Both the position numbers and the translations under genes were made by a program. A DNA stretch of 9,915 nt, from the NCBI GenBank assembly GCA_028066355.1, contig JALCBP010000083.1, positions 1 through 9,915 on the forward strand, read 5' to 3'. This DNA comes from UBA1268 sp002694955. GTDB lineage: Bacteria > Planctomycetota > Planctomycetia > Pirellulales > UBA1268. Numbering within the stretch: the first letter of the stretch is position 1; every line of letters starts with the position of its first letter. A model generated the notes under the pieces. The model searched no databases. It was not told the DNA's origin and was given only the letters and a program-made list of their open reading frames with translations. Below, piece after piece: positions 6,778-9,915 of the stretch.

Positions 6778-7752
6778 GTGAGAATTCTTACAAGTAACCG
6801 TCATCTCCTCTTGGCCAGCCTGCTGGCAACCCTTGTTTGCATAAATGGATGTTCAGGCGAAGGTAGCGATAGAGTTGTTCCAAAGTCGACGGAAGTGGTC
6901 TCGTTGTCTGACCATTCGGTGAACGATAGACCGATCCACGTTGTTGCGACTTATAGCATTCTTGGGGACTGGGTTCGAACGGTTGGTGGTGATCGAATTA
7001 AGTTGACGATTCTGGTAGGACCACAGGGAGACGCACACACCTACGAACCAACGCCACAAGACAGTGTTGCCCTAAACGAAGCTGACATACTATTCGAGAA
7101 TGGTCTTGGCTTCGAGGTATGGCTCGATCGATTGTTCGAAGCCAGTGACTCTTCAGCAAAACGTGTTGTTGTCACCGATTCAATTCAACCGCGTGAGCTC
7201 GTATTTTCTGATTCACGGACCGAGATTGATCCTCATGTTTGGCATCTTCCGGAAAACGCAAAGCTGATGGTCGAGTCTATTATGTTGGCACTTGAGTCGG
7301 TTGACCCCGATCACACCGCCGAATATCGTTCTCGTCACCAAGCTTACGTTGCTAAATTGAATCAGTTGGACGATTGGATTTCACAGCAGGCTTCATCAAT
7401 CCCAAATGGTCGACGCAAAATTGTGACAACGCACGACACGTTTGGCTATCTGGCTGATGCTTATGATTTTGAAGTCATCAGTGTACTTGGTTCGGTCAGC
7501 AGTGAATCATCTGATCCGTCAGCTTCTCAGGTTGCGGCGGTTATTGAACAAATCAACAATCTGAAGATTCCTGCCATCTTTGCTGAGAATATTCTGAATC
7601 CAAAATTGACACAGAAGATTGCAGAAGAAGCAGGTGTGAAGATCGTTCCTACGCTCTTCACCGACGCGCTAGGTCCCGCAGACTCGCAGGGCCACGACTA
7701 CATTGCGATGATGCGTTACAACGTCAAGACCATTACCGAGTCGCTCCGATGA
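6778..7752 (+). CDS. Zinc/manganese ABC transporter substrate-binding lipoprotein (ZnuA/TroA type)
   Basis: Cluster A-I metal-binding protein that hands a divalent cation to the permease. From the GTG at 6778 it has 324 aa. A signal peptide (positive start, hydrophobic 10-21) ends in the lipobox INGC with the lipidated Cys at 25. Probable metal ligands are His87 (DAHTYEP), His153 (DPHVWH), His219 (THDTFGY) and Asp296 (TDALGP). A His at the third site is seen in ZnuA/TroA-like proteins, where PsaA-type Mn proteins have Glu. The long His-rich loop of enterobacterial ZnuA is absent. The frame is open upstream to 6694 with a TTG inside the operator, but the GTG directly precedes the signal peptide and is preferred. 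It overlaps the ATPase gene by four bases (ATGA). Zinc is favoured by the COG0523 neighbour, but manganese cannot be excluded. Confidence 0.92.
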   Translation: MRILTSNRHLLLASLLATLVCINGCSGEGSDRVVPKSTEVVSLSDHSVNDRPIHVVATYSILGDWVRTVGGDRIKLTILVGPQGDAHTYEPTPQDSVALNEADILFENGLGFEVWLDRLFEASDSSAKRVVVTDSIQPRELVFSDSRTEIDPHVWHLPENAKLMVESIMLALESVDPDHTAEYRSRHQAYVAKLNQLDDWISQQASSIPNGRRKIVTTHDTFGYLADAYDFEVISVLGSVSSESSDPSASQVAAVIEQINNLKIPAIFAENILNPKLTQKIAEEAGVKIVPTLFTDALGPADSQGHDYIAMMRYNVKTITESLR

Positions 7753-8570
7753 CTCAGGATTCCAGCGTGATCCGTCGCAGTAACGAACACGAATGTTCGC
7801 ATGTCGAACCGGTGTGGCCATACGGTGGTCGCGGACACCTTGATCCGATAGTAGGTAGGCCCGCCATCCAAGTCAGAGACTTACTTGTGCGATATTGCAT
7901 TGAAGCCGAACCGGCAATTCGGAACGCATCACTCGAGGTTCCTTGTGGACAACGCGTTGCCCTCGTCGGACACAATGGAGCAGGAAAGAGCACGTTGCTT
8001 AAGACGCTGGCTGGGCTAATCAAGCCACAGGACGGACGTATTTGTTTGTTTGGAAATCCGGTTGGCGCATGCCATCACCGGACAGCATATCTGCCACAGC
8101 GTTCAGATTTAGATTGGAAGTTTCCAGTCTCAGTCTACGAACTTGTAATGACTGGTCGGTACGTACATCTCGGTTGGTTCAAGAGACCGAAGAAGAATGA
8201 CAAAGAGTTCGTTGATCGTGCCTTGAGACGGCTTGGTATCGATCATATTGCACAAAAGCCGATTGATGCCCTGTCGGGAGGGCAACAGCAGCGCACGCTA
8301 CTCGCCCGAGCACTGGCACAGCAATCAAGCCTATTCCTTCTGGATGAACCACTCAATGCTCTCGATGAAGGCACACGTGACACGGTTGATGAAGTGCTCT
8401 GCGAGCATACGCAAGGTGGTGGAACGGTGTTGGTTGCCACTCATGACCTTGGCCGCCTTACGGAGTCGTTTGATCGAGTAATTTATATGTCTGAGGGCTG
8501 TGTCGAACGCATTGAAGTTCTCGCTGGTACACAGAAAATGAAAGCTACTTCAAAGGTTCCGAAATGCTGA
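7749..8570 (+). CDS. Zinc/manganese ABC transporter ATP-binding protein (ZnuC/MntB type)
   Basis: 273 aa, a cytoplasmic ATPase that powers the importer. Walker A GHNGAGKST is at 74-82, the Q-loop Gln at 117 (LPQR), the signature LSGGQ at 175-179, Walker B LFLLDE at 195-200 and the H-loop His at 232 (ATHD). The stretch YLPQRSDLDWKFPVSVYELV is typical of the metal-importer branch. The ATGA overlap with the lipoprotein gene supports this start and tight coupling. About 37 residues precede the ABC fold (which begins near GRPAIQVRDLLVRY), more than usual. This leader contains His, Cys, Cys and Trp residues (NEHECSHVEPVW, 12-23) and there is no internal Met in it. The gene end overlaps the permease start by seven bases. 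Confidence 0.94.
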   Translation: MTQDSSVIRRSNEHECSHVEPVWPYGGRGHLDPIVGRPAIQVRDLLVRYCIEAEPAIRNASLEVPCGQRVALVGHNGAGKSTLLKTLAGLIKPQDGRICLFGNPVGACHHRTAYLPQRSDLDWKFPVSVYELVMTGRYVHLGWFKRPKKNDKEFVDRALRRLGIDHIAQKPIDALSGGQQQRTLLARALAQQSSLFLLDEPLNALDEGTRDTVDEVLCEHTQGGGTVLVATHDLGRLTESFDRVIYMSEGCVERIEVLAGTQKMKATSKVPKC

Positions 8571-9418
8571 GCTGGCTCATTGAACCATTTCAACACCGCT
8601 TTATGCAGCAAGCACTGTTGGGCAGTGTTCTAGTTGGCATAACCTGTTCTTCACTCGGAGTTTACGTAGTGCTGAGACGCATGGCGTTTCTCGGAGACGC
8701 CATTGCGCACACGACACTGCCAGGCCTCGTCATAGCGTATTTGAATCGTTGGAATTTGATCTGGGGTGCTCTTGTAGCGGCAATCGTTACAGCACTTGGG
8801 ATTGGTTGGCTCAGTCGTAACCAGCGGCTTCGAGAAGACACAGCCATCGGAGTTGTCTTCTCTGGCATGTTTGCCCTCGGGATTGTGATGGTTAGCAAAG
8901 CTCAAAGTTATCGCAACTTTTCACACATGCTCTTCGGAAATGTGCTTGCTGTTACACAATCAGACTTGATCGGTATTAGTATCGTGAGCGTAGTAGTCCT
9001 TGGAACCCTACTCGCGGTCAATAAGGAGATGGCACTCACTACGGTTGATCCGCTTCACGCGCAAACGATTGGATTGTCAACGCAACGACTGCGCTACCTC
9101 CTGCTCGTGATTCTGGCGCTGGCAATCGTTGCCGGTATTCAATCTGTCGGTGTGGTGATGACAACTGCTCTTATGGTAACCCCTGCCGCGGCGGCTTCAC
9201 TTATTACACGAAAACTGCAAGGTATGTTTGTCTGGTCGGCTGTTATCTCAATTCTTAGCAACTGCATTGGCTTGTATGCATCCTTTTATCTCTCAGTCTC
9301 TAGCGGTGGTGCAATCGTGCTCGCTTGTACTGTTCTATTTGGATTTATCTTCGTGGTAACTCGATTCCGTGGATGGCAGAGCGAATCTTTTCCAAACATT
9401 TCTAAAAGAGAAGCCTAG
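8564..9418 (+). CDS. Zinc/manganese ABC transporter permease (ZnuB/MntC type, ABC-3 family)
   Basis: 284 aa, an inner-membrane permease that forms the cation path as a homodimer. Hydrophobic segments lie at about 17-37, 44-60, 65-82, 95-112, 133-151, 176-212, 222-243 and 248-266. Family hallmarks are YVVLRRMAFLGDAIAHTTLP (34-53), DPLHAQTIG (162-170) and GVVMTTALMVTPAAAASL (196-213). Length and order match the family with no truncation. The start overlaps the ATPase stop, so lipoprotein, ATPase and permease form a single coupled operon. No intrinsic terminator is obvious after the stop; 84 bases of non-coding DNA lead into repeat copy C, which could end the transcript. Confidence 0.94.
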   Translation: MLSWLIEPFQHRFMQQALLGSVLVGITCSSLGVYVVLRRMAFLGDAIAHTTLPGLVIAYLNRWNLIWGALVAAIVTALGIGWLSRNQRLREDTAIGVVFSGMFALGIVMVSKAQSYRNFSHMLFGNVLAVTQSDLIGISIVSVVVLGTLLAVNKEMALTTVDPLHAQTIGLSTQRLRYLLLVILALAIVAGIQSVGVVMTTALMVTPAAAASLITRKLQGMFVWSAVISILSNCIGLYASFYLSVSSGGAIVLACTVLFGFIFVVTRFRGWQSESFPNISKREA

Positions 9419-9502
9419 TTTTGTTGCCGAGCGTCGTCGTAGTAAGAGATAAAAACCTCAATGGATGCGAACACCTTTTAATAAATAACGGAATTGCGTG
9501 CC

Positions 9503-9785
9503 GTCGATTTTCATTTGCGGTCTCCCCGCAAAATCCCCGCAAAAGTTTGCGGAGAATTGCGTTTCACCCGTACTACAGGCGAAAACTAATACCCCCGGCA
9601 GGAGTCGCAGGTCTTAAAACACGGAGAAAAGTTTATTGGGCAACAGTGGGCAACAAAAGGCGAAACGTTGTTTTGCTCGTTATAGATAACAAGTTTGAAA
9701 TTTTGGCCTAACTCCGCCCACTATGGCCCCACAAAATACCCACAACTTTTTTCAGAGCGTCACAGTTTGATTTCTAACAGACGTT
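9503..9785 (+). repeat. Composite cassette-boundary element, copy C (most diverged)
   Basis: Same architecture as A and B with a third motif. CCCCGCAAAA is at 9524-9533 and 9535-9544 (11-bp period), with the inverted TTTGCGG at 9546-9552. Uniquely, a further inverted TTTGCGG precedes it at 9514-9520, so two hairpins stand back to back. The GC-rich stretch, the GGGCAACA pair (about 9638-9655) and the outer core stem AGTGGGC (9645-9651) with GCCCACT (9716-9722) are kept. The right pair is CCCCACAAAAT/ACCCACAACTT (9727-9748), still at 11-bp period though no longer exact. The tail AACAGACGTT ends at 9785. It separates the convergent ends of the permease gene and a minus-strand gene. A reading frame that happens to run from 9421 to 9711 is not kept in A or B. 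Confidence 0.88.
9514..9552. other. Back-to-back variable-motif hairpins of copy C
   Basis: TTTGCGG (9514-9520) pairs with CCGCAAA (9526-9532), and CCGCAAA (9537-9543) with TTTGCGG (9546-9552). The right-hand hairpin is the positional counterpart of those in A and B. Its loop is only AG as written, so the closing pair probably opens. Confidence 0.72.
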
Positions 9786-9793
9786 TATGTTTG

Positions 9794-9915
9794 TCATCTA
9801 TTTTCACGAAATAGCGGGCTATCGATAACCGCAGCAATTGTGGCGACTATTCTATGATCGTAACTAGCCGATTTTTGAACAATTTTTTCAATCTCTAAAA
9901 AATTCTTTGGCTCTT
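9794..9915 (-). CDS. 3' end of a gene running in from beyond the window; planctomycete DUF1585-like C-terminus
   Basis: Partial gene: the last 39 codons plus TGA at 9794-9796, with the rest to the right of the window. The residues end in SYDHRIVATIAAVIDSPLFR followed by ENR. This has protein-like composition and resembles the C-terminal pattern of large planctomycete DUF1592/DUF1588/DUF1585 proteins, where an 'ydfR...lI.aiv.SplFr' segment closes the chain. The match is from memory of the family pattern, so the family call is tentative; that the frame is coding is more likely. The stop lies nine bases from the end of repeat copy C, leaving no room for other elements. Confidence 0.5.
   Translation of the reverse strand, partial: EPKNFLEIEKIVQKSASYDHRIVATIAAVIDSPLFRENR

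Noticed and set aside
9421..9711. Open frame starting just after the permease stop and running into repeat copy C (96 codons)
   Set aside because: It starts with a non-ATG codon, half of it is repeat sequence, and the same frame is broken by TGA in copies A and B. Better explained as a chance open frame.
1..9785. CRISPR array
   Set aside because: Only three copies, thousands of bases apart, with no spacer-like units; the tandem motifs are 7-9 bases.
1..9785. Classical integron attC sites
   Set aside because: Folded cores and cassette-like spacing are suggestive, but clear RYYYAAC/GTTRRRY boxes at the palindrome ends are not seen, no integrase gene is present, and the B-C interval holds six genes on both strands.

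Overview
The window looks like chromosomal DNA of a planctomycete (Planctomycetota), probably marine. Four things suggest this: mixed, moderate base composition; a large exported heparinase-family polysaccharide lyase; a COG0523/WD40 pairing; and a gene tail at the right edge that reads like the C-terminus of the large planctomycete DUF1592/DUF1585-type proteins. The phylum assignment is inference from gene style, not from a marker gene.

Layout. Three copies of one composite non-coding element, about 260-280 bp each and all in the same orientation, lie at 1-259 (copy A, cut by the window edge), 3276-3553 (copy B) and 9503-9785 (copy C). Between A and B is a single minus-strand gene for a secreted heparinase II/III-like lyase, so A-gene-B looks like a one-gene cassette. 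Between B and C is a metal-homeostasis locus of two divergent operons. Leftward: a small CxxxxCPP protein, a COG0523 (CobW-type) GTPase and a WD40 propeller. Rightward: a cluster A-I metal-binding lipoprotein, an ABC ATPase and an ABC-3 family permease. The two operons share a 122-bp intergenic region carrying a perfect inverted repeat (12-bp arms, 3-bp spacer) that looks like an operator for a Fur-family repressor, most likely Zur. To the right of copy C, on the minus strand, is the 3' end of a gene that continues beyond the window.

How the metal genes may work together: the lipoprotein captures Zn2+ (or Mn2+), the permease and ATPase import it, and the COG0523 GTPase probably delivers metal to client proteins when it is scarce. 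The small protein and the WD40 propeller are co-transcribed with the GTPase and may be partners. One operator would switch both operons together.

Most unusual are the three composite elements. Each has a short motif written twice in tandem with an 11-bp period at its left, followed by an inverted copy that forms a hairpin. A conserved core follows, containing a second tandem pair and a nested imperfect palindrome, and then another tandem pair at the right. The motif sequence differs between elements, but the direct and inverted copies change together, so the hairpin is kept. The motif at the right of A is identical to the one at the left of B, and the left motif of A equals the right motif of B. 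That is what would be expected if the lyase gene entered a pre-existing element as a cassette by recombination in the shared core. No recombinase gene is in the window, and I do not recognise the element as a described family.
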